DNA of 64,000 bases, from contig NZ_APMP01000005.1 in assembly GCF_000372645.1 (NCBI RefSeq), positions 124,001-188,000 of the forward strand. Reading direction: 5' to 3'. The first letter of the stretch is position 1, and every line of letters starts with the position of its first letter. The DNA comes from Caulobacter vibrioides OR37. GTDB lineage: Bacteria > Pseudomonadota > Alphaproteobacteria > Caulobacterales > Caulobacteraceae. Shown piece after piece: positions 46,162-54,694 of the stretch. The notes below the pieces were generated by a model. The model ran no database searches and was not told where the DNA came from. It was given only the letters and a program-made list of their open reading frames with translations. A program made the translations under genes and the position numbers.

Positions 46162-48849
46162 TCAGCCGTTCTTGGCCACCCAGGCGGTGATCGCCGGCAG
46201 ACGCTGCTGGCGAATCTTGGCGCGGTTCAGCACCCCGGCCGCGGCCTTTTCGGCTTCCTTGCGCGAGCCCTCGGCCAGGTTGGCCGCGGCATAGGCCTTG
46301 ATCTTGTCGGCCATGGCGGGGTTCGACGAGCTGGCGCCCAGACCCGGGATGAACCGGGTGCGGGAGCTGGAGTCGACCTTCTCGTTGACGGCGTCCTTGT
46401 GGGCCACGGCCCAGTCGAACGTCATGTCCGGGTGGTTGCGCGCCACGCCCGAGATCATCGAGCTGGACAGGGTTTCGCCCGGCTCCGGCGTCAGGGCTAG
46501 GTCCAGCGCCTTCTGAGCCAGGGTCTCGTCCTCGGCCGAGGCCAACAGCGAGTAGAGCTGGTTGCGGATCAGCGGGGTCTTCTCGGCCTGGGCCTGAGCG
46601 CGGATCGCGTCCCAGGTCGCGGCGTCGGCGTGCTTGGCCACCACGGAGGTGATGGTCCGGCGCAGCGGTCCGGGCAGGGCCGACGGATCGGTCTTGGAAG
46701 CGTTGAAGCGTCGGGTGGCCTCGGCGACGACGTCCGGATCGCCCAGCCCGCCCAGCACGCCGATCAGGTCGTTACGCAGGATGGCGATATTGTCGGCCTC
46801 GCCGGGCTTGGCGGTCCAGCCGACCTTGGCCAGCAGCGGCCGCAGGCGGGCGATGGCGAACTTGCGGAACGCCGCCCGCTCGGCCGGCTGACCTTCATAG
46901 TAGCCGTCGATCCCCAGGAAGGTGCCCGCCATCCGCGACAGCACCAGCGGATCGGCGTCCGCCGGGACCATCTTGCTGATGTCGAGGAAGTCGGTGGCGG
47001 GCTGGTAGCCGGCCAGGCCCATCGACCACGAGTCGGTCATCAAGCCCAGTTGGTCGATCGCCGGCAGCTTGGCGAAGTTGGCGGCGATCTTCCCGAAGCG
47101 CTCGGGACCATATTGGGTGCGGAAATAGCCGGCCTGGCCGGCATTGACCACGACCGGGCCACAGCCCGCCACCGTGACCGAGCCCTTGCCGCCGACGACC
47201 AGGGTCTTGGCCTCGCCGCCGCCCAGGGCCTTGACCGTCACTGGCACGCGCCAGGCCAGCGGCTTCTTGTCCTGATGATCGCGGCTGAATTCGCCCTGCG
47301 TGAAGGTCAGGGTCGTCTTGCCCGCCGCGCAGGTCGCGCCCGTCACCGTGATCAGCGGCACGCCCGGCTGCAGGGTGAAGTCGTGGGCGATGGCCTTGAT
47401 CGGCTTCTTGGCCGAGGCCTCGACGGCGCTCCACAGGTCGTCGCTGACCGTGTTGCCGTGATTGTGCTTCTTCATGTAGGCGCGCACGCCGTCGCGCCAG
47501 GCGTCATGACCGACATAGCTTTCCAGCATGCGGATGACCGCCTCGCCCTTCTGGTAGGTGATGGTGTCGAACGCCTGGCTCGCCTGCTCGACCGTCGCGA
47601 CGTGCTGGACCACCGGGTGGGTGGTGGCCAGGCTGTCGACGCTCATCGCCGCCTCGCGGCCACCGACGGCCTCCAGGGCGCCGTTCCATTCGGGGTGGAA
47701 GTGTTCGGTCGCCCGACCCTCCATCCACGAGGCGAAGCCCTCGTTCAGCCAAAGGTCGTCCCACCAGGCCATGGTGACCAGGTCGCCGAACCACTGGTGG
47801 GCCATTTCGTGGGCCACGGTGGTGAAGACGTTCTGCTTGTCGGTCTCGGTCGAGATCTTCGGATCCAGCAGCAGGGCGTATTCAAAGTAGAAGATCGCGC
47901 CCCAGTTCTCCATGGCGCTGAAGAACTGGCTGCGGCCGGGGGCGGCGATGTTGTCCAGCACCGGAAGCGGATAGGGCGTTCCGAAATAGTCGTTGTACCA
48001 GGGCAGGATCTCGGCGGCCGACTTCAGCGCGAACTGGGCCTTGGGGATGTCGCCCTTCTTGGTGACGACGCCGACATCGGCGCCGCCGGCCTTGACCGAG
48101 GCGCGGTCGAAGTCGCCGAGGCCGAAGAACAGCAGATAGGTCGACATCTTCGGCGACGTCGCGAACTTGACCACCGTCTTGCCGTTGCCCAGATCCTTGG
48201 ACGAAGCGATCGGCATGTTGTTCAGGGCCATCTGGCCGGTGGGGATCGTCGCCTCGACGCTATAGGTGGCCTTGTAGAACGGCTCGTCCCACGAAGGAAT
48301 GAAGCGACGGGCGTCCGAGTTCTCGAACTGGGTGTAGATCGCTCGCTTCTTGCCGGCCTCGGTCTCGTAATCGAGGGCGAACAGGCCGGCGGCCTGCTTG
48401 TAGATCTTGCCCGCGTAATCGATCGCCAGGACATACTTGCCCTTGGCCAGCGGCTTGTCGAACGTGAAGCTGGCGGTCTGGGCGTCGGCGTCGACCTTCA
48501 CCTTCGCCTGGCCCACGCCGGCGATGGACACCTTGTCGAACGTCAGGTCGGCGGCTTGCAGGGTGACGGTGGCGGTCGGCTCGACCACCTCGATCGCGAT
48601 CTTCACCTGAGCCGTGAAGGTCAGCTTGTCGAGGTCGGGCGTAAAGGCCAGATCATAGTGCGACGGGCGGACGTTGCGCGGCAGCTGGCTCGTCACCGAG
48701 GCGAAGGTGGCGCCTGGCGTACCGGCGGCGGCCGCGCTCGCGACGGGCTTGGCCTTCGCGGCGGCGGCTTTCGCGGCCGGAGCGGCGGAAACGCTCCCGG
48801 CGGCGAACAACATCACGGCGACGGCCGCGGAAGACATGAGACGACGCAT
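46162..48849 (-). CDS. M1 family metallopeptidase (aminopeptidase N-like)
   Basis: This is an 895-residue zinc aminopeptidase. A signal peptide (MRRLMSSAAVAVMLFAAGSVSAAPA) precedes the M1 N-terminal beta domain. The substrate motif is GAMEN-like: SAMENWGAIFYFEYALL (near residues 310-325). The zinc site is VAHEMAHQWFGDLVTMAWWDDLWLNEGFASWME (near residue 348 onward, HExxH with Glu 18 residues later). The C-terminal ERAP1-like helical domain completes the protein. It is exported, unlike E. coli PepN. The start at 48849 gives the signal peptide; the frame continues 23 codons upstream without function. Confidence 0.95.
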   Translation of the reverse strand: MRRLMSSAAVAVMLFAAGSVSAAPAAKAAAAKAKPVASAAAAGTPGATFASVTSQLPRNVRPSHYDLAFTPDLDKLTFTAQVKIAIEVVEPTATVTLQAADLTFDKVSIAGVGQAKVKVDADAQTASFTFDKPLAKGKYVLAIDYAGKIYKQAAGLFALDYETEAGKKRAIYTQFENSDARRFIPSWDEPFYKATYSVEATIPTGQMALNNMPIASSKDLGNGKTVVKFATSPKMSTYLLFFGLGDFDRASVKAGGADVGVVTKKGDIPKAQFALKSAAEILPWYNDYFGTPYPLPVLDNIAAPGRSQFFSAMENWGAIFYFEYALLLDPKISTETDKQNVFTTVAHEMAHQWFGDLVTMAWWDDLWLNEGFASWMEGRATEHFHPEWNGALEAVGGREAAMSVDSLATTHPVVQHVATVEQASQAFDTITYQKGEAVIRMLESYVGHDAWRDGVRAYMKKHNHGNTVSDDLWSAVEASAKKPIKAIAHDFTLQPGVPLITVTGATCAAGKTTLTFTQGEFSRDHQDKKPLAWRVPVTVKALGGGEAKTLVVGGKGSVTVAGCGPVVVNAGQAGYFRTQYGPERFGKIAANFAKLPAIDQLGLMTDSWSMGLAGYQPATDFLDISKMVPADADPLVLSRMAGTFLGIDGYYEGQPAERAAFRKFAIARLRPLLAKVGWTAKPGEADNIAILRNDLIGVLGGLGDPDVVAEATRRFNASKTDPSALPGPLRRTITSVVAKHADAATWDAIRAQAQAEKTPLIRNQLYSLLASAEDETLAQKALDLALTPEPGETLSSSMISGVARNHPDMTFDWAVAHKDAVNEKVDSSSRTRFIPGLGASSSNPAMADKIKAYAAANLAEGSRKEAEKAAAGVLNRAKIRQQRLPAITAWVAKNG

Positions 48850-48942
48850 GTTCGGTCCTAATGTGGAAAATTCGTCCGGCCCCCTCAGCCGGACGCGCAA
48901 ACCAACACCGTCTGACAAAATGTCGCGCGTTAAATTTCAGTA

Positions 48943-49563
48943 ATGTTTCGATCGCTCGAGATAACACCCGGTTTCGACCTGTGGCCCGGCCTGCTGGACC
49001 TTCCCGCGCAACGGGATCTGGTCGAGGCCGTCATGGCGGCCGCCGAACGCGCGCCCTTCGCCCAATATGAAACGGCTTATGGCAAGGCGATGAGCGTGGC
49101 CATGACCGCCTTCGGCCCGCTGGGCTGGACCAGCGACGGCGCCGGCTACCGCTATGCCGACCGCCATCCCGGAACCGGCGGGGTCTGGCCGGACATGCCC
49201 CAGGCGCTGCTCGATCTCTGGGCGAAACTGGGCGATCCGGAGACACCCCCGGACTCATGCCTGATCAATCTCTATCGCGGCGACGCGCGCATGGGCTTGC
49301 ACCAGGACCGCGACGAGGCCGATCCGCGCTTTCCGGTGCTGTCGATCTCGCTGGGCGACACGGCGGTGTTCCGGATCGGCGGGACATCGCGTAAGGACCC
49401 GACGCGCTCCCTACGCCTGTCCTCGGGCGACGTCTGCCGGCTGTCGGGTCCGGCGCGGCTGGCCTTCCACGGCGTGGACCGCATCCTGCCGGGTTCGTCG
49501 AGCCTGGTCCCCGGCGGCGGCCGGATCAATCTGACGCTTCGTCGGGCGCGGCGCGTGGCCTGA
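48943..49563 (+). CDS. alkB: Alpha-ketoglutarate-dependent DNA dioxygenase AlkB
   Basis: This 206-residue Fe(II)/2-oxoglutarate oxygenase removes 1-methyladenine and 3-methylcytosine from DNA. It shows the metal site HQDRDE (HxD, near residues 126-131), the distal histidine in LAFHGVDRILPGSS (near 177), and the 2-oxoglutarate-binding arginine region RINLTLRRARRV (near 195-206). The substrate-recognition loop DGAGYRYAD lies near residue 66. It sits alone on the plus strand, divergent from the M1 peptidase and convergent with dnaA. Confidence 0.96.
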   Translation: MFRSLEITPGFDLWPGLLDLPAQRDLVEAVMAAAERAPFAQYETAYGKAMSVAMTAFGPLGWTSDGAGYRYADRHPGTGGVWPDMPQALLDLWAKLGDPETPPDSCLINLYRGDARMGLHQDRDEADPRFPVLSISLGDTAVFRIGGTSRKDPTRSLRLSSGDVCRLSGPARLAFHGVDRILPGSSSLVPGGGRINLTLRRARRVA

Positions 49564-49585
49564 CGCCATCGCCCCTTGAGCCATA

Positions 49586-49617
49586 AAAGGAAAAAGGCCG
49601 CCCCTTCCGGAGCGGCC
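49586..49617 (-). terminator. Terminator of dnaA
   Basis: GGCCGC and GCGGCC arms (49596-49617 overall, one mismatch further in) form a stem followed on the minus strand by TTTTTCCTTTT (49595-49585). It serves dnaA, whose stop is at 49654, in the convergent gap with alkB. Confidence 0.75.
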
Positions 49618-49653
49618 ATTTCCGTTCGAACCCTTTGAAAACCTGGACCCGGC

Positions 49654-51141
49654 TCAACCCCGCAGCTTGCGCGTCAGGGTCTCCAGGTCTTGGCTCAACG
49701 CGCTGTCCTCGGCGCGCAGGGCTTCGATGCGGCGCACGGCGTGCAGCACCGTCGTGTGGTCGCGGCCCCCAAAGCGGCGGCCGATGTCCGGCAGCGAACG
49801 CGTGGTCAGTTGCTTGGCCAACCACATGGCGGCTTGGCGCGGGCGGGCCACGGCGCGGTTACGGCGTTCGCTGAGCAGGTCGGCCTGCTTCATGCCGTAG
49901 TGCTCGGCGGTCGCCTTCTGGATGTCGTCGATGGTGATGCGCTTCTCGCCCGAACGCAGGTGCGGGCGCAGGATGGCCTGGACCTCGTCCAGGGTCAGGC
50001 GCGACAGGCCCTCGCCCGCGCGGGCCGACAGGGTGTTCAGCGCGCCTTCCAGCTCGCGGACGCTGTCGGTGAAGCGGTCGGCCAGGAACTGCATCGCCTC
50101 GGGACGCATGGTCGGCTCGAAGCCTTGCGCGGCCGAAAGGGTCTGGATCTTCCGTTCCAGAATGCCCAGGCGCAGGTTTCGGTCGGCCGGCTCCAGGCCG
50201 CAGACCAGACCCGCCGACAGGTGCGAGCGCAGGTGGGCGTCCATCTCGGTCATGGCCGACGGCGGGCGGTCGGCCGAGAAAACCACGCGGCCGCCTTCGC
50301 CCACCAGGGCGGTCAGGGTGTGGAACAGCTCTTCTTGGGTCGACTGCTTGCCGGCCACGAAATGCACGTCGTCGATGATCAGCAGGTCGGCGGCGCGCAG
50401 CTCTTCCTTGAAGGCCGCCGTCTGACGATCCATCACGGCGCGCACGAAGGTCGACAGGAAGCGCTCGGCGGTCAGATAGACCACGCGCTTTTCCGGCGCG
50501 TTGCGCATGGCTTCCCAGGCCAGGGCGTTCAGCAGGTGGGTTTTGCCGAAGCCGTAGGGGCCATGGAACAGCACGGGGTTGAAGTGACCGTCGGCCCAGT
50601 TGGCGATCCGGCGCGCCACGGCGTGGGCGAACTCGTTGGCCGGGCCGGGCACGAAGGTCTCGAAGGTGAAGCGCTCTTGCAGGCCCTGGGTGCGCGGGGA
50701 CTTGGCGCCGGTCGGGGCCAGCGCGGGGGCGTCGCTGGAAACGGGCAGGACGATCTCGATGGGCTCCGGAGTCGGCGCGGCCTTGGGCGCGGCCTCGACA
50801 TAGGCGCCCGCCGCCCCTTCCCGGGAGGCCTCGAACTCAAGACGCGACTTCAGGTCGATACGGCGACCCATGGCGTCGTTGGCGGCCCACAGCTCGCCGA
50901 TCCGGCGCCAGGCGCTGCGACGGATCCAGTCGCGAGCGATGCCCGTGGGGGTCACGACGACGACATCACCGGTCGCGGCCTCGCGCAACGCCGCGGGCGC
51001 GATCCACGACCCGAAAGCCGCGTCGCCCAGCTCGCGTTTCAAAGCCACGCAAACCTTCGACCATACGCCCGGCGCCGGCTCGCAAGCCGTCGCGATCGTC
51101 GCCGAGAAGTCCTGACTGGCCACCCCGCCCTTCATCGTCAT
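49654..51141 (-). CDS. dnaA: Chromosomal replication initiator DnaA
   Basis: This is the 495-residue replication initiator. Domain I/II is followed by the AAA+ core with Walker A FHGPYGFGKTHLLNALA (near residues 188-204), Walker B LLIIDDVHFVAGK (near 250) and the sensor region. The C-terminal DnaA-box-binding helix-turn-helix includes GRRFGGRDHTTVLHAVRRIEAL (near 450-471). The start MTMKGGVASQDFS at 51141 matches the C. crescentus protein I remember, and it leaves about 160 nt of leader after the promoter at 51308-51335. In Caulobacter DnaA is also a transcription factor. Its terminator lies at 49586-49617. Confidence 0.98.
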   Translation of the reverse strand: MTMKGGVASQDFSATIATACEPAPGVWSKVCVALKRELGDAAFGSWIAPAALREAATGDVVVVTPTGIARDWIRRSAWRRIGELWAANDAMGRRIDLKSRLEFEASREGAAGAYVEAAPKAAPTPEPIEIVLPVSSDAPALAPTGAKSPRTQGLQERFTFETFVPGPANEFAHAVARRIANWADGHFNPVLFHGPYGFGKTHLLNALAWEAMRNAPEKRVVYLTAERFLSTFVRAVMDRQTAAFKEELRAADLLIIDDVHFVAGKQSTQEELFHTLTALVGEGGRVVFSADRPPSAMTEMDAHLRSHLSAGLVCGLEPADRNLRLGILERKIQTLSAAQGFEPTMRPEAMQFLADRFTDSVRELEGALNTLSARAGEGLSRLTLDEVQAILRPHLRSGEKRITIDDIQKATAEHYGMKQADLLSERRNRAVARPRQAAMWLAKQLTTRSLPDIGRRFGGRDHTTVLHAVRRIEALRAEDSALSQDLETLTRKLRG

Positions 51142-51307
51142 TCGTCCACCGCCTCGTACAAAAAAACGAACCGCCGCATACACATCAGCCGCCGCCCCCC
51201 ATGGCGCTCGGCCGGTTTCCTCAACGCACACAGGTTCTTACCCGGCGAACACGATCGGTCCGCCGCCGCCTTGTTTTTTCCAAGACTGGAGAAGCGTTGA
51301 GACGCTT

Positions 51308-51335
51308 AAACTAGCCAGCGGCCCCCGCCGGTCAA
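51308..51335 (-). promoter_or_regulatory. dnaA: Probable dnaA promoter
   Basis: On the minus strand TTGACC (51335-51330), a 16-base spacer, then GCTAGTTT ending in the -10 box TAGTTT (51313-51308). This fits the Caulobacter housekeeping consensus (TTGAC; GCTANAWC). Transcription from about 51301 gives a leader of about 160 nt, in line with the long dnaA leader known in C. crescentus. The leader (51300-51142) holds no convincing gene. Confidence 0.6.
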
Positions 51336-51460
51336 ACGGAAAACTTGCGTCCGATCGCGGATATTTCTGTTGACTCGCGAGCGCCCCTCGCCCCGCAAGG
51401 GAATAGCGCCGCCGACTACTCAGATCACAGATTGCAACGACAGCGCTAAGACCTTTGATC

Positions 51461-51500
51461 CAAAGCAAAAGCCGGTCGAGCGCGCTCAACCGGCTTTTTT
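51461..51500 (-). terminator. Terminator between rpsT and dnaA
   Basis: GCCGGT (51471-51476) pairs with ACCGGC (51489-51494), and the interior GAG/CTC extends the stem. T-runs exist on both strands (TTTTGC on the minus strand, TTTTTT on the plus strand). It most likely ends rpsT transcription on the minus strand. The stretch 51336-51460 between it and the dnaA promoter holds nothing I recognise. Confidence 0.8.
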
Positions 51501-51546
51501 AAATACTTGAAAAGGTTGGACGAACAGCGTTCGTCCAAAATCTGGA

Positions 51547-51822
51547 CTAGGCGGCGGCCTTATCCAGCTTCTTCAGGCGCGCCGCCAGGCGGGACACTTT
51601 GCGCGAGCCCGTATTGGGGTGAACCACGCCCTTCGAGACCGCGCGCATCAGCTCCGATTGAGCTTCCACGAAAGCGGCCTTGGCGACGGCGACGTCACCC
51701 TTGGCGATGGCGTCTTCGAACTTACGCAGGAACGTGCGCACGCGCGAACGGCGAGCGGTGTTGACTTCGGTGCGACGAGCGATCTTGCGGATCGCTTTCT
51801 TGGCGCCGGGATTATTGGCCAT
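51547..51822 (-). CDS. rpsT: 30S ribosomal protein S20
   Basis: This 91-residue, highly basic small-subunit protein starts [39 protein letters not shown], with the family pattern of AxKxIRxxxRRxxxN, and includes [22 protein letters not shown] near the C-terminus. All regions of S20 are present and length is normal. It lies directly upstream of dnaA on the same strand, the gene order known from Caulobacter, with a terminator between them. Confidence 0.97.
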   Translation of the reverse strand: MANNPGAKKAIRKIARRTEVNTARRSRVRTFLRKFEDAIAKGDVAVAKAAFVEAQSELMRAVSKGVVHPNTGSRKVSRLAARLKKLDKAAA

Positions 51823-51968
51823 GCGGTAGGACCTTCAAACGGACAGCCCGCGGGCGGCCGCGAAGCAGTTGAAATCGAGCGCGCGGATATACGGGAAGCG
51901 CCGGCCGGGGTCAACGGTCCACAGGCAGGAATCCGATGGTCCGGACGAAGCAAACGATTCCGCTCCCA

Positions 51969-52757
51969 TTACGTCCCCGTGAACGTCGGCTTCCGCTTCT
52001 CGACGAAGGCCGCCATGCCCTCCTTCTGGTCGTCGAACGCGAACAGCGAGTGGAACAGGCGACGCTCCAGGGCCACGCCCGTCGTCAGGGTCGTCTCGTA
52101 GGCGGCCTGCACCAGCTCCTTGTTCATCGCCACGGCCAGCGGCGACTGAGCCGCGATCTTCGCGGCGATCGCGAGAACCTCGTCGATCAGACCGTCGGCC
52201 GGGAAGACGCGGGACACGAGGCCCGAACGTTCGGCCTCGGCGGCGTCCATCATCCGCCCGGTCAGGATCATGTCCATGGCCTTGGACTTGCCCACGAAGC
52301 GGGTCAGGCGCTGGGTGCCGCCGATGCCGGGCGCGACGCCGAGATTGATCTCGGGCTGGCCGAACTTGGCGCTATCGGCCGCGATGATCATGTCGCACAT
52401 CATCGCCAGTTCGCAGCCGCCGCCCAGGGCGTAGCCGGCGACGGCGGCGATGATCGGCTTGCGGCACCGTTCCACCGCGCGGGCGCCGGCGGTGAAGAAG
52501 TCGGCCTTGAACATCTGGGCGTAGGTCTTGTCCGACATCTCCTTGATGTCGGCGCCGGCCGCGAACGCCTTGGCCGAGCCGGTCAGGACGATGCAGCCCA
52601 CCTGGTCGTCGGCTTCAGCCGCCGCCAGGGCCTCGGCGAGCTCGGCCAGCAGCGCGGTATTGAGCGCGTTCAAGGCCTCGGGCCGGTTCAGGCGGATCAG
52701 GGCGACGCCTGGCGCGCGCTCGGGGGCTTCGACGATCAGGGTCTGGTACGCGGCCAT
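51969..52757 (-). CDS. Enoyl-CoA hydratase
   Basis: This 262-residue crotonase-fold enzyme hydrates trans-2-enoyl-CoA in beta-oxidation. Motifs are [15 protein letters not shown] (residues about 18-32), the oxyanion-hole segment [13 protein letters not shown] (near 66-78), and [49 protein letters not shown] (near 105-153), which includes both catalytic glutamates (GGCELA and PEINLG). The ATG at 52757 has GGAG eight bases upstream; a GTG directly before it is less likely. The gene lies between mutM and rpsT. Confidence 0.95.
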   Translation of the reverse strand: MAAYQTLIVEAPERAPGVALIRLNRPEALNALNTALLAELAEALAAAEADDQVGCIVLTGSAKAFAAGADIKEMSDKTYAQMFKADFFTAGARAVERCRKPIIAAVAGYALGGGCELAMMCDMIIAADSAKFGQPEINLGVAPGIGGTQRLTRFVGKSKAMDMILTGRMMDAAEAERSGLVSRVFPADGLIDEVLAIAAKIAAQSPLAVAMNKELVQAAYETTLTTGVALERRLFHSLFAFDDQKEGMAAFVEKRKPTFTGT

Positions 52758-52838
52758 CACGGGGTCTCCTGCTTGGAGAGTCCGTTATAAAGACACCGTC
52801 GCGCTTGGGGAGCCTCCCCTTACGTTCCGGCCGAGCTT

Positions 52839-53702
52839 TCAGACCTGGCACACCGGACAGAAGAACGTCGAGCGACCGGCCTGGACCTCTCGGGCGATGA
52901 CCCCCTTGCAGCCCGTCGTCGGGCAGGGCTCGCCTTCGCGGTCATAGACACGGAAGCGGTGCTGGAAATAGCCCAGGGCACCGTCGGCGGCGGCGAAGTC
53001 CTTCAAGGTCGAGCCGCCGACCTCCACCGCCTCGGCCAGCACATCCTTGATCGCCGCGGTCAGGGGCGAAAGACGCGTCGGCGCGATCTCGCCCGAGGGC
53101 TTGAACGGCGAGACGCGCGCGCGGTGCAGGGCCTCGCACACATAGATATTGCCAAGGCCCGCGACGGTGCGCTGATCCAGAAGCAGGGTCTTGGGCCCTT
53201 GCTTGCGGCCCGCGAAAGCCTTTTCCAGCACACCGGCGTCGAAATCCGCGCTCAGCGGCTCGGGCCCCATGGCCGCGAACCAGGCGTGGCGCGCCAGCTG
53301 ATCGGTCGGGACAAGGTCCATGAAACCGAACCGGCGCGGATCGTAATAGGTGACCACGGCGCCGGCTTCGGTCTCGAAGACGATGTGGGCGTGCTTGTCG
53401 TCCGGCGAAACGGGATGGGCGAAGTCCCCCGGGCGCCGGACGCCCTCCGGCGCCGCGATCTCGAACCGCCCGGTCATGCCCAGGTGCATGACCAAGGTGT
53501 CGCCCCGGTCGAGCGGCGCCAGCAGGTACTTGGCGCGGCGATCAAGGCGCAGGATCCTCGCGCCCGTCAGGCGCTGGACGAAACCCTCCGGCAAGGGGAA
53601 GCGGAGATCGGGCCGATTGGCGCGGACACGGGCCAGGCGCGCGTCGGCGAAAGCTGGCTCCAGGCCTCGGCGAACGGTCTCGACTTCGGGCAATTCGGGC
53701 AA
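52839..53702 (-). CDS. mutM: Formamidopyrimidine-DNA glycosylase
   Basis: This 287-residue base-excision enzyme removes 8-oxoguanine and formamidopyrimidines and cleaves the abasic site. It starts PELPEVETVRRGLEP, with catalytic Pro1 after Met removal and Glu2. The helix-two-turn-helix includes TVAGLGNIYVCEALHRARVSP (near residues 170-190). The C-terminal zinc finger is C-x-x-x-x-C ... CPVC: REGEPCPTTGCKGVIAREVQAGRSTFFCPVCQV. All essential residues are present. Confidence 0.97.
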   Translation of the reverse strand: MPELPEVETVRRGLEPAFADARLARVRANRPDLRFPLPEGFVQRLTGARILRLDRRAKYLLAPLDRGDTLVMHLGMTGRFEIAAPEGVRRPGDFAHPVSPDDKHAHIVFETEAGAVVTYYDPRRFGFMDLVPTDQLARHAWFAAMGPEPLSADFDAGVLEKAFAGRKQGPKTLLLDQRTVAGLGNIYVCEALHRARVSPFKPSGEIAPTRLSPLTAAIKDVLAEAVEVGGSTLKDFAAADGALGYFQHRFRVYDREGEPCPTTGCKGVIAREVQAGRSTFFCPVCQV

Positions 53703-53785
53703 GGATCATTCCTTAAGGCGATGACGCGACGCTTGGCGCGGGCTAAGAGCGGACGTTCATATAGAGAGCACGGCCCAATAACGTC

Positions 53786-54544
53786 ATGAGCAACGCCTCC
53801 GCCAGCTTCGGTTTCAAGGACGTCGACGCCTCGCTGAAGGCGGGCCTGGTGCGCGGGGTCTTCGACCGCGTCGCCAAGAACTATGACATTATGAACGACC
53901 TGATGAGCGGCGGGGTGCATCGCCTGTGGAAGGACGCGGTCGCCGCGCGCCTGAACCCGCAGCCCGGCGAGATCATCATCGACTGCGCCGGCGGCACCGG
54001 CGACATGGCCCGTCGCTTCGCCAAGATGGCCCGAAGCGCCCAGGAGCGGCGCGGCGGGCCCGACGCGACGATCAATATCATCGACTACAACGCCGAAATG
54101 ATCATGGCCGGCATCGAGCGCGGCGGCGAGCCGGAGATCACCTGGACCGTCGGCGACGCCCAGCGCCTGCCGCTGCCGGACAATTACGCCAACGCCTATG
54201 TGATCTCGTTCGGCATTCGCAACGTCACCGACATCGACGCGGCCCTGCGCGAGGCGCGCCGGGTGCTCAAGCCCGGCGGTCGCTTCCTGTGCCTGGAATT
54301 CTCGCGCCCAGTGACCGAGGCCCTTGCCAAGGCCTATGACGCCTACAGCTTCAAGGTCATCCCGCAGGTCGGCGAGTGGGTCGCCAAGGATCGCGACGCC
54401 TATCAGTACCTGGTCGAAAGCATTCGCCGCTTCCCCGATCAGCGGACCTTCGCCAGCATGATCGAAAACGCCGGCTTCAAGCGGGTCAGCTACACCAACT
54501 TCACCGGCGGCGTCGCCGCTCTGCACCAGGGCTGGGCGCTCTGA
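53786..54544 (+). CDS. ubiE: Ubiquinone biosynthesis C-methyltransferase UbiE
   Basis: This 252-residue SAM-dependent methyltransferase acts on demethoxy-ubiquinol/demethylmenaquinol precursors. Conserved blocks are [28 protein letters not shown] (residues about 25-52), the SAM motif [16 protein letters not shown] (near 67-82), [36 protein letters not shown] (near 148-183) and a C-terminal [16 protein letters not shown]. It is divergent from mutM and is followed by ubiB after 150 bp that contains an inverted repeat. Confidence 0.97.
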   Translation: MSNASASFGFKDVDASLKAGLVRGVFDRVAKNYDIMNDLMSGGVHRLWKDAVAARLNPQPGEIIIDCAGGTGDMARRFAKMARSAQERRGGPDATINIIDYNAEMIMAGIERGGEPEITWTVGDAQRLPLPDNYANAYVISFGIRNVTDIDAALREARRVLKPGGRFLCLEFSRPVTEALAKAYDAYSFKVIPQVGEWVAKDRDAYQYLVESIRRFPDQRTFASMIENAGFKRVSYTNFTGGVAALHQGWAL

Positions 54545-54575
54545 TTTGCTTATGGCCTTTTTTCTTCCCGATCTC

Positions 54576-54666
54576 CCCGGCGAATGCCGGGGCCAAGATC
54601 GTAGGGCTGGGCGACGCCAGGATTGCTCCGCGCCCCGGCTGGATCTGGGCCCCGGCGTTCGCCGGG
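54576..54666. repeat. Large inverted-repeat element between ubiE and ubiB
   Basis: Arms of 25 bp (CCCGGCGAATGCCGGGGCC... at 54576-54600, and its near-complement at 54642-54666, two mismatches) enclose a 41-bp loop rich in GC. Each arm also contains a nested small palindrome. This is the layout of intergenic palindromic elements common in Caulobacter and sphingomonads. It lies inside a likely operon. Confidence 0.75.
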
Positions 54667-54694
54667 AAGGTCGGCTGAAAGAGAGGCGCGTAAA

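Noticed and set aside
51142-51546. Replication origin next to dnaA
   Set aside because: In Caulobacter the origin lies near hemE, not beside dnaA, and I saw no cluster of DnaA boxes (TTATCCACA-like) in this gap. An 83-codon frame here overlaps the dnaA promoter and is not convincing.
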